Shown here: positions 18,388 through 27,882 of the stretch, one piece after another
Layout of the letters: the number at the start of each line of letters is the position of its first letter
How positions within the stretch are numbered: the stretch's first letter is position 1
Source of the DNA: Massilia sp. Se16.2.3
Lineage (GTDB): Bacteria > Pseudomonadota > Gammaproteobacteria > Burkholderiales > Burkholderiaceae_D
Assembly: GCF_014171595.1 (NCBI RefSeq)
Contig: NZ_CP050451.1
Location: 2,294,001 to 2,358,000, forward strand
Direction: 5' to 3'
DNA length: 64,000 nucleotides
Notes under the pieces: generated by a model
What the model was told of the DNA's origin: nothing
Databases searched by the model: none
Seen by the model: only the letters and a program-made list of their open reading frames with translations
Program-made: the position numbers and the translations under genes

Positions 18388-19014
18388 TCACTTGCCGAAG
18401 TTGACCGTCGGCGCGGTCGAGATTGCTTTTTCGTTCTCGACCGTGAACGATGGCCGCGCTTCATAGCCGAACATCATTGCCGTCAGGTTGGTCGGGAACT
18501 TGCGCACGGTAACGTTATAGTCCTGCACCGAGGCGATGTAGCGCTGGCGCGCCACGGTGATGCGGTTTTCAGTGCCCTCGAGCTGCGATTGCAGGTCGCG
18601 GAAGCTGGTGTCGGCCTTGAGCTCAGGATATTTTTCGGAGACGACCATCAGGCGCGACAGCGCGCTCGACAGTTCACCCTGCACCTGCTGGAATTTCTGG
18701 AATGCCTGAGGATTGTTCAGCACTTCGGGCGTGATCTGGAAACTGGTGGCGGCTGCGCGCGCACGGGTGACCGCTTCCAGGGTCTCCCGTTCGTGCGAGG
18801 CATAGCCCTTGACGGTGTTCACCAGGTTCGGAATCAGGTCGGCGCGGCGCTGGTACTGGTTGACCACTTCGCCCCAGGCGGCCTTGGTGGCTTCGTCCTT
18901 GACCTGGAAGTCGTTGTAGCCGCAGCCCGAGAGCAGCGAGCCGGCGAGGGTGGCAAGCGCCAGCAGGCGGGTCCAGCGCGCAATAATGGAAGACGTCATC
19001 ATGTTCTTGTCCAT
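18388..19014 (-). CDS. lemA: LemA family lipoprotein
   Basis: About 208 residues. A lipoprotein signal peptide ([21 protein letters not shown], lipobox LSGC) is followed by the LemA helical domain with its signature [43 protein letters not shown] and [25 protein letters not shown]. Function of LemA proteins is unsettled; they pair with YgcG/TPM proteins at the membrane. Start set at 19014 (MDKNMMTSS); 19002 is an alternative. Heads a three-gene minus-strand operon and is divergent from pyrF, with 130 bp between. Confidence 0.88.
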   Translation of the reverse strand: MDKNMMTSSIIARWTRLLALATLAGSLLSGCGYNDFQVKDEATKAAWGEVVNQYQRRADLIPNLVNTVKGYASHERETLEAVTRARAAATSFQITPEVLNNPQAFQKFQQVQGELSSALSRLMVVSEKYPELKADTSFRDLQSQLEGTENRITVARQRYIASVQDYNVTVRKFPTNLTAMMFGYEARPSFTVENEKAISTAPTVNFGK

Positions 19015-19144
19015 GCGAGTTGTCGAATGGTCAAAAATATACCCGTTTGCCGCGACGCCGGTCGCACGGTCGTGCTGGACGCGGGGCGAGCGCCCCGTCG
19101 ACAGGTACAATATCGGGTTTGCAATGACATCTGGGAGGCCTGAC

Positions 19145-19966
19145 GTGAATTTCATCAACAAGCTTGCCGCGGCATGGACCCGCAACGACTCGCTCCTGTG
19201 TGTCGGCCTCGATCCCGACCTGGCGCGCCTGCCGGCGCACCTGAAGGATGAACCGGACGGCATCGTTCGCTTCTGCAAGGCGATCATCGATGCCACCGCC
19301 GACCTGGCCTGCGCCTTCAAGCCGCAGATCGCCTATTTCGCCGCCCTCGGCGCCGAAGCGCAGCTGGAAACGATCTGCCGTTATTTGCGCGAGGCCTATC
19401 CGCACATCCCGCTCATCCTCGACGCCAAGCGCGGCGACATCGGCGCCACCGCCCACCAGTACGCGCGCGAAGCCTTCGACCGCTACGGCGCGGATGCCGT
19501 CACGGTCAATCCCTACATGGGCTTCGATTCGGTCGAGCCCTACCTGGAGTGGGCGGATCGCGGCGTGATCGTGCTGTGCCGTACCTCGAACGCGGGCGGC
19601 TCGGATCTGCAGTTCCTGAACGTGGAGGGCAAGCCGCTGTACCAGCACGTGGCACGCCTGGTCGCCGAGAAATGGAACCGGAATGGCCAGTGCGCCCTTG
19701 TGGTGGGCGCTACCTTCCCTGAAGAGCTGGCGCAGGTGAGGGCGATCGTCGGCGAGATGCCGCTGCTGGTGCCCGGTGTCGGTGCCCAGGGTGGGGACGT
19801 GGCCGCCACGGTGGGCGCAGGACGCACGGCAGCGGGGACGGGGATGATGATTAATTCCTCGCGGGCGATTTTGTATGCGGCGCTGGCCGAGGGGGAAGAT
19901 TTCGCGGCGGCAGCACGGCGGGTGGCGCAAGAGACGCGGGATGAAATCAATCGGTATCGGGGGTAA
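19145..19966 (+). CDS. pyrF: Orotidine 5'-phosphate decarboxylase
   Basis: Final step of UMP synthesis: decarboxylates OMP. 273 residues, the longer (type 2) subfamily common in betaproteobacteria and actinobacteria. Motifs: [13 protein letters not shown] (about 20-32), [13 protein letters not shown], the catalytic [14 protein letters not shown] with the Lys-Asp pair (about 95-108), and [11 protein letters not shown] for phosphate binding. Starts at GTG 19145 because GGGAGG lies about 9 bases upstream and family alignment begins there. Cytoplasmic, monocistronic, divergent from lemA. Confidence 0.93.
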   Translation: MNFINKLAAAWTRNDSLLCVGLDPDLARLPAHLKDEPDGIVRFCKAIIDATADLACAFKPQIAYFAALGAEAQLETICRYLREAYPHIPLILDAKRGDIGATAHQYAREAFDRYGADAVTVNPYMGFDSVEPYLEWADRGVIVLCRTSNAGGSDLQFLNVEGKPLYQHVARLVAEKWNRNGQCALVVGATFPEELAQVRAIVGEMPLLVPGVGAQGGDVAATVGAGRTAAGTGMMINSSRAILYAALAEGEDFAAAARRVAQETRDEINRYRG

Positions 19967-20272
19967 GACAACGACGAAAGCGGTGTGCCGGCCGGGTGGG
20001 GCTGTTGCCTGCGGCGCAGGTGGTTCGCATCATTCGCATGGGCACGGGGTGCCTCGGCGGCCCCGCCCACCCTACAGGAAACGTTAGTGGCCAGATCGTG
20101 CAAACCCCATGCTTTTGCATGAACCTGCCGATAGCGCCTCCCGTAGGGTGGGCACTTCGTCATGATGGCCCCCGGCCATCATGACTGCCCACGCGGATCG
20201 TAGAAACCGTTAGCAGCGCAGGCAACAGCCCCACAAGCGTCAATATACCGTCAGGGCGAGCATCGCCCCACG
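19967..20272. repeat. 306-bp spacer with two outward-facing GTAGGGTRGGC repeats
   Basis: No gene. Contains CCCGCCCACCCTACAGG (20062-20078) and, in opposite orientation, CCGTAGGGTGGGCAC (20141-20155), two members of the dispersed repeat family described in the findings. It separates the convergent pyrF and sbcB. Confidence 0.7.
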
Positions 20273-21721
20273 TCAATACCTGCTCGGCGCAATCATCTCC
20301 ACATACTCGTACAGCTGCCCCAGGATTTCCTCGGCGCGCTCGTCCGCCGTCTCCGACAGCGCATCGATCTCCCCAAACAACTGATCCACCGTTCGCGCAC
20401 CGCCGGCGCCGTCGAACAGGCGCGCCGCCCGATGCGCTTCCCACTCCTCGGCTTCGGCTTCGCTCAGGGTATGCGGGAAGTTGCGGGCGCGGTAGCGGCG
20501 CAGGAGTTCGGCCAGGCGTTCGTCGTCGAAAGAGGGGCGCACGGTTGCAAACTGCTCGGGCGTCTGCATGCGCAGCGACTCGAGCTTGCGGCGGTCGTCC
20601 TTGCTGACGAAACCGCCGTACAGGTCTTCGTCGACATCGGTCTCGCTGGCCGCCGCCGGCTTCTGGAAGACCTGGGTCCAGGTGGCAGCCATGTCCGGTC
20701 CGCGTGCAGCCAGCGCGGCATGCGCGCGGCCCTGCTCGAGGTCGATGTTCCAGCGCGCGGCCATGGCAGGGCTCAGCGTCTTGAGGTTCCCCACCAGCAT
20801 CGGCGACTTGTTCAGGTGCACGCTCTTGATCGGCAGCCGGGTCACACCCTCGGGCAGGTCGGCGCTGCGCGTGAACATGCGCTGGCGGATGGTGTCGACG
20901 TCGAGCCCGAATAGCTCGGACGGATCGTGGCGGCAATCCCAGACCAGCACTTCGTTCTTGTTGCTCGGATGCTGGGCCAGCGGATAGACCAGGCCCAGGC
21001 AGCCGTGCTCGACCGGAAACATGCCGGACACGTGCAGGAACGGCTGGCGCTGCTCGCGCTCGAAATGCAGGCCCATCTCGGCGGCAACCTTGTCCTTGCG
21101 CCGTAGTTCGAGGCAGAAGTCGAACAGGCGCGGCTGCGCCTTGCGGAGCAGGCGGGCGAGGGCGATGGTGGCGCGCACGTCCGACAGCGCGTCGTGGGCC
21201 GCCTCGTGTGCCAGGCCATTCGCGCGCGCCAGGTCTTCCAGCCGGAAGCTCGGCCGTCCGTCCGGGTGGCGCGGCCATTCGATGCCTTCCGGACGCAGCG
21301 CGTAAGTCATGCGCACGACGTCGAGCAGGTCCCAGCGGCCGCAATTGTTTTGCCACTCGCGCGCATACGGGTCGAGCAGGTTGCGCCAGAACAGGAAGCG
21401 GGTCACTTCGTCGTCGAAGCGGATGGTGTTGTAGCCGACGCCGATCGTGCCAGGCTCGGCAAAGGCCGCCTCGATCTGGCGCGCGAACTCGTGCTCGGGC
21501 ACGCCTTGCGCCAGGCACTGCTGCGGCGTGATGCCGGTGATCAGGCAGGACTGCGGGTCGGGCAGGTAATCGTTCGCCGGCTGGCAGAACAGCATCAGGG
21601 GCGTGCCGATTTCGTTCAGCTCGGCATCGGTACGGATGGCCGCGAACTGCGCCGGACGGTCACGGCGCGGCTGCGCCCCGAAGGTTTCGTAGTCGTGCCA
21701 GAGGAAGGTGTGAGTGCTCAT
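20273..21721 (-). CDS. sbcB: Exodeoxyribonuclease I
   Basis: 3'-5' single-strand DNA exonuclease for recombination and repair. 482 residues, as in E. coli (475). The DEDDh exonuclease motif begins FLWHDYETFG (Asp and Glu at about 10 and 12), then GYNTIRFDDEVTRFLFWRNLLDPY and ALSDVRATIALARLL with the third Asp. The SH3-like and helical C-terminal domains follow (YPLAQHP, VLVWDCRHDPSELF; RARNFPHTLSEAEAEEW). Start MSTHTFLWHDYETFG at 21721. Intact frame. Downstream of the GGDEF gene on the same strand, 92 bp apart. Confidence 0.95.
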   Translation of the reverse strand: MSTHTFLWHDYETFGAQPRRDRPAQFAAIRTDAELNEIGTPLMLFCQPANDYLPDPQSCLITGITPQQCLAQGVPEHEFARQIEAAFAEPGTIGVGYNTIRFDDEVTRFLFWRNLLDPYAREWQNNCGRWDLLDVVRMTYALRPEGIEWPRHPDGRPSFRLEDLARANGLAHEAAHDALSDVRATIALARLLRKAQPRLFDFCLELRRKDKVAAEMGLHFEREQRQPFLHVSGMFPVEHGCLGLVYPLAQHPSNKNEVLVWDCRHDPSELFGLDVDTIRQRMFTRSADLPEGVTRLPIKSVHLNKSPMLVGNLKTLSPAMAARWNIDLEQGRAHAALAARGPDMAATWTQVFQKPAAASETDVDEDLYGGFVSKDDRRKLESLRMQTPEQFATVRPSFDDERLAELLRRYRARNFPHTLSEAEAEEWEAHRAARLFDGAGGARTVDQLFGEIDALSETADERAEEILGQLYEYVEMIAPSRY

Positions 21722-21813
21722 CGATTCTTGGAGTGGTGGTGCCCCGCTTGGGTGCCCGGATTGTCGGGCTACCCATGCGATACGTCAATGGCCAGAATCG
21801 GCAGCACCGTGTG

Positions 21814-22815
21814 TCACAGGCTCACGCAGTTGCGTCCGGCTTCCTTGGCGCGGTACAGGGCGGCATCGGCCGCGTCGATCAGGCTCGTTTCGTCGCCGTT
21901 CGGGTCAAGCACGGCCACGCCGAAGCAGGCCGTCAGGTGCGGCATCGGCACGCGCATGTCGGGGAAGAGCACGGCTTCGCGCATCTGCTTGCACAGGCGC
22001 TCGGCCACCATCTGCGCCAGCTCGGCTGTCGTTTCCGGCAAGACCGCCATCAATTCCTCGCCACCATAGCGCACGGCGAAGTCCGAGGGGCGCAGGCCGT
22101 CGCGGATCACGTTCGCGGCCGCGCACAGGGCGGCGTCGCCGATCAGGTGGCCGTGGGTATCGTTGAACTTCTTGAAATTGTCGAGGTCAACCATGAGCAG
22201 GGCCAGCGGACTGCCCTGGTTGCGCGCCCGCGCCACCAGCTTCGGCAGCATGTCGGCCAGCCAGGTGCGGTTGTACAGGCCCGTCAGCGTGTCGTTCAGC
22301 GACAATTGCCGGTAGAACTCGCCCAGCTTCTGGCGCCGGCGCAGCAGCGCGTTGGCGGCGCGAATCCGGAACGACAGCAGGCGCAGCAGGTTGCGCGCGA
22401 CGGCGTTCGAATGGTCGATGAGTTGCCAGGCCAGCTTCGATTCGATTACCAGCAGGCGCGTGTCTTCCACCGCGCGCACGGCGTCGAGGTTGGCGGCATC
22501 GTCCAGCACCGACTGTTCGCCCACGCTCTCGCCATGCAGGATGCGGGTGATGTGGCCGTCGGAGGTGCCGGCATGGCCGTCGGTCTCGACTTCGAGCATG
22601 CCCGACAGCACGATATACAGCCGCGCCCGCACCGTGTCCTCGATGGCCTCGCCCGCGTTCAGCTGCACCACCTCGCAGTCGGCCAGCGCCGCGGCGGCTG
22701 CGGCCATGTCCGCTCCGCGAAACAGTTCGAGCTCGTCGACCGGGAAACCTGCATCCCGAAAAGTACCGATATGTTTCAAAACGCATTCCTCCGCTGAGTA
22801 GAGCCGATGCTTCAT
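21814..22815 (-). CDS. Diguanylate cyclase with N-terminal cyclic-nucleotide-binding-like domain
   Basis: 333 residues, soluble. Residues about 30-145 look like a cNMP-binding (Crp-type) sensor: LADCEVVQLNAGEAIEDTVRARLYIVLSGMLEVETD, GESVGEQSVLD. A short coiled segment leads to a GGDEF domain (about 170-330): DTLTGLYNRTWL, DLDNFKKFNDTHGH, active-site YGGEELMAV. The five residues upstream hold RPSD, an RxxD inhibitory site, so product feedback by cyclic-di-GMP is expected. Start at 22815 is favoured by AAGGGGGCG upstream. No transmembrane segment or partner gene nearby. Confidence 0.88.
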   Translation of the reverse strand: MKHRLYSAEECVLKHIGTFRDAGFPVDELELFRGADMAAAAAALADCEVVQLNAGEAIEDTVRARLYIVLSGMLEVETDGHAGTSDGHITRILHGESVGEQSVLDDAANLDAVRAVEDTRLLVIESKLAWQLIDHSNAVARNLLRLLSFRIRAANALLRRRQKLGEFYRQLSLNDTLTGLYNRTWLADMLPKLVARARNQGSPLALLMVDLDNFKKFNDTHGHLIGDAALCAAANVIRDGLRPSDFAVRYGGEELMAVLPETTAELAQMVAERLCKQMREAVLFPDMRVPMPHLTACFGVAVLDPNGDETSLIDAADAALYRAKEAGRNCVSL

Positions 22816-22929
22816 TCGCCCCCTTGATGGCCTGTCCGGCTGGCGCAGTGCCATCGAGATTGCATGATAAACCATCGCGCCGCTTCGGCTCCGCTGGTAT
22901 TTCAGAAACAACAATGTTCCAATGTCGGG

Positions 22930-23772
22930 ATGAATCCGACAAACTTCCCGGCCCCAGGGCCGCAATCACCCCACCTGGTCGACGCCCTCGGCCAGGTCCA
23001 CGTGCCGGCGCCTGGTGCGCGCATCGTCTCGCTGGTGCCCTCGATCACCGAACTGCTGTGCGACCTGGGCCTGGCGCCGCAGCTGGCCGGGCGCACCGGC
23101 TTCTGCATCCATCCGCAGGAGGTCGTGGCCGCGATCCCGAAAGTGGGCGGCACCAAGGACGTTAACATCGAGAAGATCCGCAAGCTCGCGCCGACCCACC
23201 TGGTGGTCAACATCGACGAGAACGAAAAGCCCACCGTGGACGCGCTGGCCGCTTTTGTTCCGCACATCGTCGTCACCCACCCGCTGGCGCCGCGCGACAA
23301 CCTGGCGCTGGCACGGTTGATGGGAGCGGTATTCGGTGTCGAGGCGGCTGCGGAAACCTGGTGCGCGGCGTTCGAGGCCGAGTACGCGGCACTGCGCGCA
23401 CGCCCTCCAGGACCCGCACGCACGGTGCTCTACTGTATCTGGCAAGACCCGTGGATGAGCGTATCCGGCGACACCTATATCGCGCGCATGCTGGCCGAGC
23501 TCGGCTGGCAGGTGCCGCAACTGGGGAACGATGCACGCTACCCGCGCTTTTCCTGGTCCGACGAACTCGTGGCCGGGCTGGATGCGGTGCTGCTCTCGAC
23601 CGAACCCTACCGCTTCACGCAGGCCCATGCCGATGCGCTGGAAAAGCAGATCGGTATCCCGGTCTTCCTCGTCGATGGAGAAATGATGTCCTGGTACGGC
23701 AGCCGGGCGCTGGCCGGGCTGCGCTACCTGCGCGAGGTGCGCGCGATGGTCGAGGGGGAGCGGGGGGACTGA
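22930..23772 (+). CDS. BtuF-like cobalamin/metal-binding protein (ABC transporter substrate-binding fold)
   Basis: 280 residues with the TroA/BtuF two-lobed fold: RIVSLVPSITELLCDLGLAPQLAGRTGFCIHP, VGGTKDVNIEKIRKLAPTHLVVNIDENEK, long central helix, then TVLYCIWQDPWMSVSGDTYIARML and PRFSWSDEL. No signal peptide is evident at the chosen start (ATG 22930), so it may be cytoplasmic or the start is further upstream; the family includes cytoplasmic cobalamin-binding proteins lacking transporter genes nearby. No permease or ATPase gene is adjacent. Divergent from the GGDEF gene. Confidence 0.78.
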   Translation: MNPTNFPAPGPQSPHLVDALGQVHVPAPGARIVSLVPSITELLCDLGLAPQLAGRTGFCIHPQEVVAAIPKVGGTKDVNIEKIRKLAPTHLVVNIDENEKPTVDALAAFVPHIVVTHPLAPRDNLALARLMGAVFGVEAAAETWCAAFEAEYAALRARPPGPARTVLYCIWQDPWMSVSGDTYIARMLAELGWQVPQLGNDARYPRFSWSDELVAGLDAVLLSTEPYRFTQAHADALEKQIGIPVFLVDGEMMSWYGSRALAGLRYLREVRAMVEGERGD

Positions 23773-23812
23773 AGCGGCAAGGCCGATTCCGTCCCGCCGG
23801 CTTTCCCGGTGC

Positions 23813-24193
23813 TTACATCCCGCTGGTCAGGTTCTTGTCCGCGGCGGCATCGATGTCCATCGGTGGCGCTTCGCGGCGGCTCTTGTCGGCCAGGCGGCCG
23901 AGGGCGCTGTCGAGGGCACGCTTGAGTTTGCTGCCGGCCTGGGTGATGGCCTGGTGCAGGTTGACGGCGTGCTCATGCACGACGACCGGGGCATAGCCGG
24001 TGACGTGGGCTTCCATCATGCAATAGTTGCCGCCGTCGAGCTGCTTCTGGCTGTTTTCGTTGGAAAGGTGGACGTCGACGCGGTGGACGTTGTCTTCGAA
24101 ACGGCCGATCGAGCTTTTCACCACGGTTTCGACGTGCTCGTCCAGGCCCTGGTGTTTATCGATGGTGCGGTCGGTGTTGACAGTGATTTGCAT
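23813..24193 (-). CDS. HPF/RaiA-family ribosome-associated protein
   Basis: 126 residues. MQITVNTDRTIDKHQGLDEHVETVVKSSIGRFEDNVHRVDVHLSNENSQK matches the hibernation-promoting-factor fold, here with a divergent acidic strand and a C-terminal extension (KSRREAPPMDIDAAAD). These proteins bind the small ribosomal subunit under stress or, in some betaproteobacteria, act as RaiA-like modulators. ATG 24193 has GGAG about 8 bases upstream. Stands alone, convergent with the BtuF-like gene. Confidence 0.8.
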   Translation of the reverse strand: MQITVNTDRTIDKHQGLDEHVETVVKSSIGRFEDNVHRVDVHLSNENSQKQLDGGNYCMMEAHVTGYAPVVVHEHAVNLHQAITQAGSKLKRALDSALGRLADKSRREAPPMDIDAAADKNLTSGM

Positions 24194-24309
24194 AGATAGC
24201 TCCGTAGTCAGAAATCTTGTAGCCGATCTTACACTTTTTGCCATTTTCAAAGAATACCGCACGGTTACAACGAGGCCTGCTCCGACAAGCGCGCGGGCAT
24301 TTTTTACCG

Positions 24310-25572
24310 TCAGGCCTGCTGGCGGGCTGCCTGCTCTTCTTTCTCGTGGTGCGGAAAACGGTCCATTTTCGACAGCACCGGGAACAGCACTGCCCACAGC
24401 CCGGTCACGGCCAGCGTCGCCGCGCCGCCCAGCAGGATGGCGCGCACCAGGCCGAACCAGCCGGCCGTCACGCCCGACTCGAATTCGCCGAGCTCGTTCG
24501 ACGCGCCAATGAAGACCGCGTTCACCGCGCTGACGCGGCCGCGGATCTCGTCCGGTGTTTCGTATTGCACCAGCAGGTGGCGTACGTAGACGCTGACCAT
24601 GTCGCCGGCGCCCAGCAGGAACAGGGCGCCGAGGGCCACCGGGAACTGGCCGGTCCAGCCCAGCACCATGGTGGCCACGCCGAACACGGCGACGCCGCCG
24701 AACATCCAGGCGCCGACATGGCGGCGGATGGGCGCAAACGCCAGCAGCACCGAACAGACGGCCGCGCCCGCGCCCGGCGCCGTGCGCAGCCAGCCGAGCG
24801 CGGTAGGGCCGGCATGCAGCACGTCGTGGGCATAGGCGGGCAGCAGGGCGGTGGCGCCGCCGAACAGCACCGCGAACAGGTCGAGCGAGATCGCGCCCAG
24901 CACGATCGGGCGCGAACGCACGAAGCGCAGGCCTTCGAGCAGCGTGTGCCAGCTGGCCGGCGCGGTGGCTTTTACCTGAGGCGCGCTCGTGGTCGAGGCC
25001 ATGAGCAAGGCGGACACCGCCAGCAGCACTGCCGACAGCGCATACACGACGGTCGGGCCGAACACGTAGAGCAGGCCGCCGAGCACGGGGCCGGCGATCA
25101 CGGCGACGTGGAAGGTCGACGAAGCGAGGGCCACGGCCTGGCCGAAATCACGGTCCGGCACCGGGTTGCGCAGCACCGCCTGCGAGGCCGGCATCATGAA
25201 GGCACGCGCGCTGCCGAACAGCACCAGCACCGCGAACACGGGCCAGACCACGTGGCTGCCGCTGGCGGTAAAGGCCAGCAGCAGGGCGCTGACCAGCAAC
25301 TGGACCCCCATGCAGGCAACGATGATGCGGCGCCGGTCGTAGCGGTCGGCCACGTGGCCGGCCCACAGGATCAGCACCAGGAAGGGCGCGAACTGGGCCA
25401 GGCCGATCAGGCCGAGGTCGAACAGGCTGCCGGTGATCTGGTATACCTGCCAGCCGACGGCGACGCTCTGCATCTGGACGGCGAGGGTGCCGAGAAAGCG
25501 CGCCGACAGGTAAAAGGAGAGGTTACGGTTGCGCAGGACGCCGAGGCCGCGCGAGGGGGAAGACAGGGACAT
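24310..25572 (-). CDS. MFS transporter (MFS_3/enterobactin-exporter-like)
   Basis: 420 residues with about 12 hydrophobic segments. Starts MSLSSPSRGLGVLRNRNLSFYLSARFLGTLAVQMQSVAVGWQVYQITGSLFDLGLIGLAQFAP, the usual N-terminus of MFS_3 exporters, with the loop 2-3 motif GHVADRYDRRRI and the later ETPDEIRGRVSAVN. Such carriers export siderophores or drugs; the substrate here is unknown. Start at 25572; an upstream ATG at 25605 would add 11 residues. Its tail (KMDRFPHHEKEEQAARQQA) is charged. Upstream of it is a repeat-filled spacer. Confidence 0.85.
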   Translation of the reverse strand: MSLSSPSRGLGVLRNRNLSFYLSARFLGTLAVQMQSVAVGWQVYQITGSLFDLGLIGLAQFAPFLVLILWAGHVADRYDRRRIIVACMGVQLLVSALLLAFTASGSHVVWPVFAVLVLFGSARAFMMPASQAVLRNPVPDRDFGQAVALASSTFHVAVIAGPVLGGLLYVFGPTVVYALSAVLLAVSALLMASTTSAPQVKATAPASWHTLLEGLRFVRSRPIVLGAISLDLFAVLFGGATALLPAYAHDVLHAGPTALGWLRTAPGAGAAVCSVLLAFAPIRRHVGAWMFGGVAVFGVATMVLGWTGQFPVALGALFLLGAGDMVSVYVRHLLVQYETPDEIRGRVSAVNAVFIGASNELGEFESGVTAGWFGLVRAILLGGAATLAVTGLWAVLFPVLSKMDRFPHHEKEEQAARQQA

Positions 25573-25916
25573 GAAGGAAGTGCGTTGCTGGCTGGGACCG
25601 TCCATTGTGCCTGAATCGGCGAAACACCGCAGGTCGCAGGGTAGGCGGCTCTACCCGCGCTGCTTGAGCCGACACGGCAGCGGCGCCGTCTGCGCGTTCA
25701 ACGCGCGGGCGAACAGCCGTAGGGTGGGCGCCCCGTGCCCACGCGGACGCGTGCATTGCGTTTAAGCTATTTGACTCGTATTTCCGATCACAACCGCCGT
25801 GTCAACGCAATCATCTGTTCGACTACGGCGTGGGCACGGGGCGCCCACCCTACGAGACCGAGGCGGCACCTGCGCCGCCCACGCGTTCAGCGCACGGACG
25901 CGTCGAGACGCCGGAT
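25573..25916. repeat. Spacer with a perfect 26-bp inverted repeat (miniature-element-like)
   Basis: The 26-bp arms at 25718-25743 and 25829-25854 are exact reverse complements (each contains CGTAGGGTGGGCGCC) and flank 85 bp that has an inner inverted pair ATTGCGTT/AACGCAAT (25755-25762, 25804-25811). A third family member (GCAGGGTAGGCGGC) is at about 25636-25649. No gene is present. Confidence 0.8.
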
Positions 25917-26945
25917 TTATTCCGCCGCCAGGTCCGCCTCGGTCGTGAACGCATCGGCATAAAACTCCTCCGCCGGCAGGCCGCATTGCGCCGTGTATTG
26001 GCTGCGCGCGGCGTCGACCATCACCGGCGCGCCGCAGGCATACACCTGCCAGCCCGAGAGGTCCGGAATGTCCTGCATCACGGCGGCGTGTACGTAGCCC
26101 GTGCGTCCGCTCCAGCCATCTTCCGGCAGCGCGTCCGAAATTACCGGGATATAGGTGAAGTCGGGCAGGGTGGTGGTCCAGGCTTCGCACAGCTCGTGCA
26201 TGTACAAATCCTGCGGACGGCGTCCGCCCCAGTACAGGCGCACCGGGCGGGTGGACTTCAAATGCATCAGGTGCTCGACCAGCGCCTTCACGGGCGCGAA
26301 ACCCGTGCCCGACGCGAGCAGCACGATCGGCTTGCTTGATTCCTCGCGCAGGAAGAAGGTGCCGAGCGGGCCTTCGAAACGCAGGATGTCGCGCTCCTTC
26401 ATGGCGCCGAACACATGGTCGGTGAACAGGCCACCCGGCAGGTGGCGGATGTGCAGCTCGAGCGGGCGCTCCAGGCTCGGCGCGCAGGCCAGGCTGTAGG
26501 CGCGGCGCTTGCCGTCTTTCAGCAGGAATTCGACGTACTGGCCGGCGCGGTAGGCCAGCGCTTCGCTGGCCGGCAGCTGCAGCGTGACGATGGCGACATC
26601 CGGCGCCGCGCGCGTGATCGACTGCACCCGGGTCGGCATCTTGCGGATCGGGTAGTCGCTGCTGCCGCCGACCTCGCGCGCTTCGATGGTCACGTCGCCC
26701 TCGGGCACCGCGCAGCAGAACAGCGACATGCCCTGCAATTTTTCCTGTTCCGACAGCGCGCGCGCCTGGTGCGGCTTGTGCGCGACCACGCCGTCGACCA
26801 CCTTGCCCTTGCAGGAACCGCAGGCGCCGTTCTTGCAGCCGTAGGGCAGGCCGACGCCTGCGCGAATGGCGGCTGCCAGCACGGTTTCGTCGTCCTCGCA
26901 GGCGAATTGGGTGCCGCTGGGCTGGACAGTGATCTGGAACGTCAT
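25917..26945 (-). CDS. Ferredoxin-type NAD(P)H reductase (CDP-6-deoxy-glucoseen reductase-like)
   Basis: 342 residues. N-terminal plant-type 2Fe-2S ferredoxin domain with cysteines 37, 42 and 45 (YGCKNGACGSCKG) and a fourth at 77/78; then FAD domain (GQYVEFLLKDGKRRAYSLAC, the RxYS motif) and NAD(P) domain (VLLASGTGFAPVKALVEH; YACGAPVMVDAAR). Such proteins transfer electrons from NADH to a dehydratase or oxygenase. No sugar-dehydrase partner is nearby, so the electron acceptor is unknown. GTG/ATG start at 26945 is only 12 bp from the divergent start of the epimerase gene, an unusually short divergent gap. Confidence 0.88.
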   Translation of the reverse strand: MTFQITVQPSGTQFACEDDETVLAAAIRAGVGLPYGCKNGACGSCKGKVVDGVVAHKPHQARALSEQEKLQGMSLFCCAVPEGDVTIEAREVGGSSDYPIRKMPTRVQSITRAAPDVAIVTLQLPASEALAYRAGQYVEFLLKDGKRRAYSLACAPSLERPLELHIRHLPGGLFTDHVFGAMKERDILRFEGPLGTFFLREESSKPIVLLASGTGFAPVKALVEHLMHLKSTRPVRLYWGGRRPQDLYMHELCEAWTTTLPDFTYIPVISDALPEDGWSGRTGYVHAAVMQDIPDLSGWQVYACGAPVMVDAARSQYTAQCGLPAEEFYADAFTTEADLAAE

Positions 26946-26957
26946 ACAATCCTCAAA

Positions 26958-27846
26958 ATGAACAACAACAATAAATTGGGGCGCCCGCGCCTCTTGCTGG
27001 TGGGTTGCGGCGACGTCGGCATGCGTTTGCTGCCGCTCCTGTGTCCGCGTTTCCGTGTCTTTGCCCTCACGCGCGAGCAGGCACGGGCGCCGGCGCTGCG
27101 TGCCGCCGGGGCGGTGCCGGTCGTGGCCGACCTCGACCAGCCGGCGACGCTGGCGCGCCTGCGCGGACTGGCACACTACGTCGTCCATCTGGCGCCGCCC
27201 CGGCCTGAGGGCGCGCGCGACCTGCGCACGCGCAGCCTGGCCGCCATTCTACCCGAGGGGGCGCGGCTCGTTTATGTCAGTACCAGCGGTGTCTATGGCG
27301 ATTGCGGCGGGGCGCTGGTCGACGAAACGCGCCCCGTGGCGCCCCGCAATGCGCGTGCGGCGCGGCGGGTCGACGCCGAGCGCGTGCTGCGCGACTGGGC
27401 CAGGCGCAGCAAAGGCAGCGTGGCGATCCTGCGCGTGCCGGGCATTTATGCGCAGGAGCGCCTGCCCTTGAAACGCCTGCGCGAAGGCACGCCGGCGCTA
27501 CGCGCGGAAGACGACGACGTACACGAATCATATCCATGCCGACGACCTGGCGCGCATCGTCGCGCTGGCACTGGCGCGCGCGCGTCCTGGGCGGGTGTAC
27601 CACGCCACCGACGACACGCGCTTGAAGATGGGCGATTATTTCGACGCAGTGGCCGATGCCTTCGGGCTGCCGCATCCGCCACGCCTGCCGCGCGCGGAAC
27701 TGCGCGCGGTCGTCTCGCCCATGCAGCTGTCGTTCATGTCGGAATCGCGCCGCCTCGACAACACGCGCATGCGCCGCGAACTCGGCGTGCGCCTGCGCTA
27801 TTCGCACGTCGGGCACGCCCTGGCGCAATGGGCACTGATAGAATAG
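26958..27846 (+). pseudogene. NAD-dependent epimerase/dehydratase family protein, one frameshift
   Basis: About 296 residues, atypical SDR fold (YeeZ-like). Rossmann motif RLLLVGCGDVGMRLL at about 11-25, YVSTSGVYGD with the catalytic Ser/Tyr region, and AERVLRDWARRSKG. The frame breaks near 27515, in the GACGACGACG tract; the new frame reads YTNHIHADDLARIVALALARARPGRVYHATDDT, the expected middle of the protein, and ends RYSHVGHALAQWALIE. A triplet-slippage-like indel is the likely cause. Starts at 26958, nearly back-to-back with the reductase. Product unknown. Confidence 0.8.
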
Positions 27847-27882
27847 CGCCCCTCCCAAAATCATTCACGACGAGTGCACACC

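Noticed and set aside
24238..25614. Long + frame opposite the MFS gene
   Set aside because: Antisense shadow; composition dominated by Gln/His/Gly/Ala and no recognisable domain.
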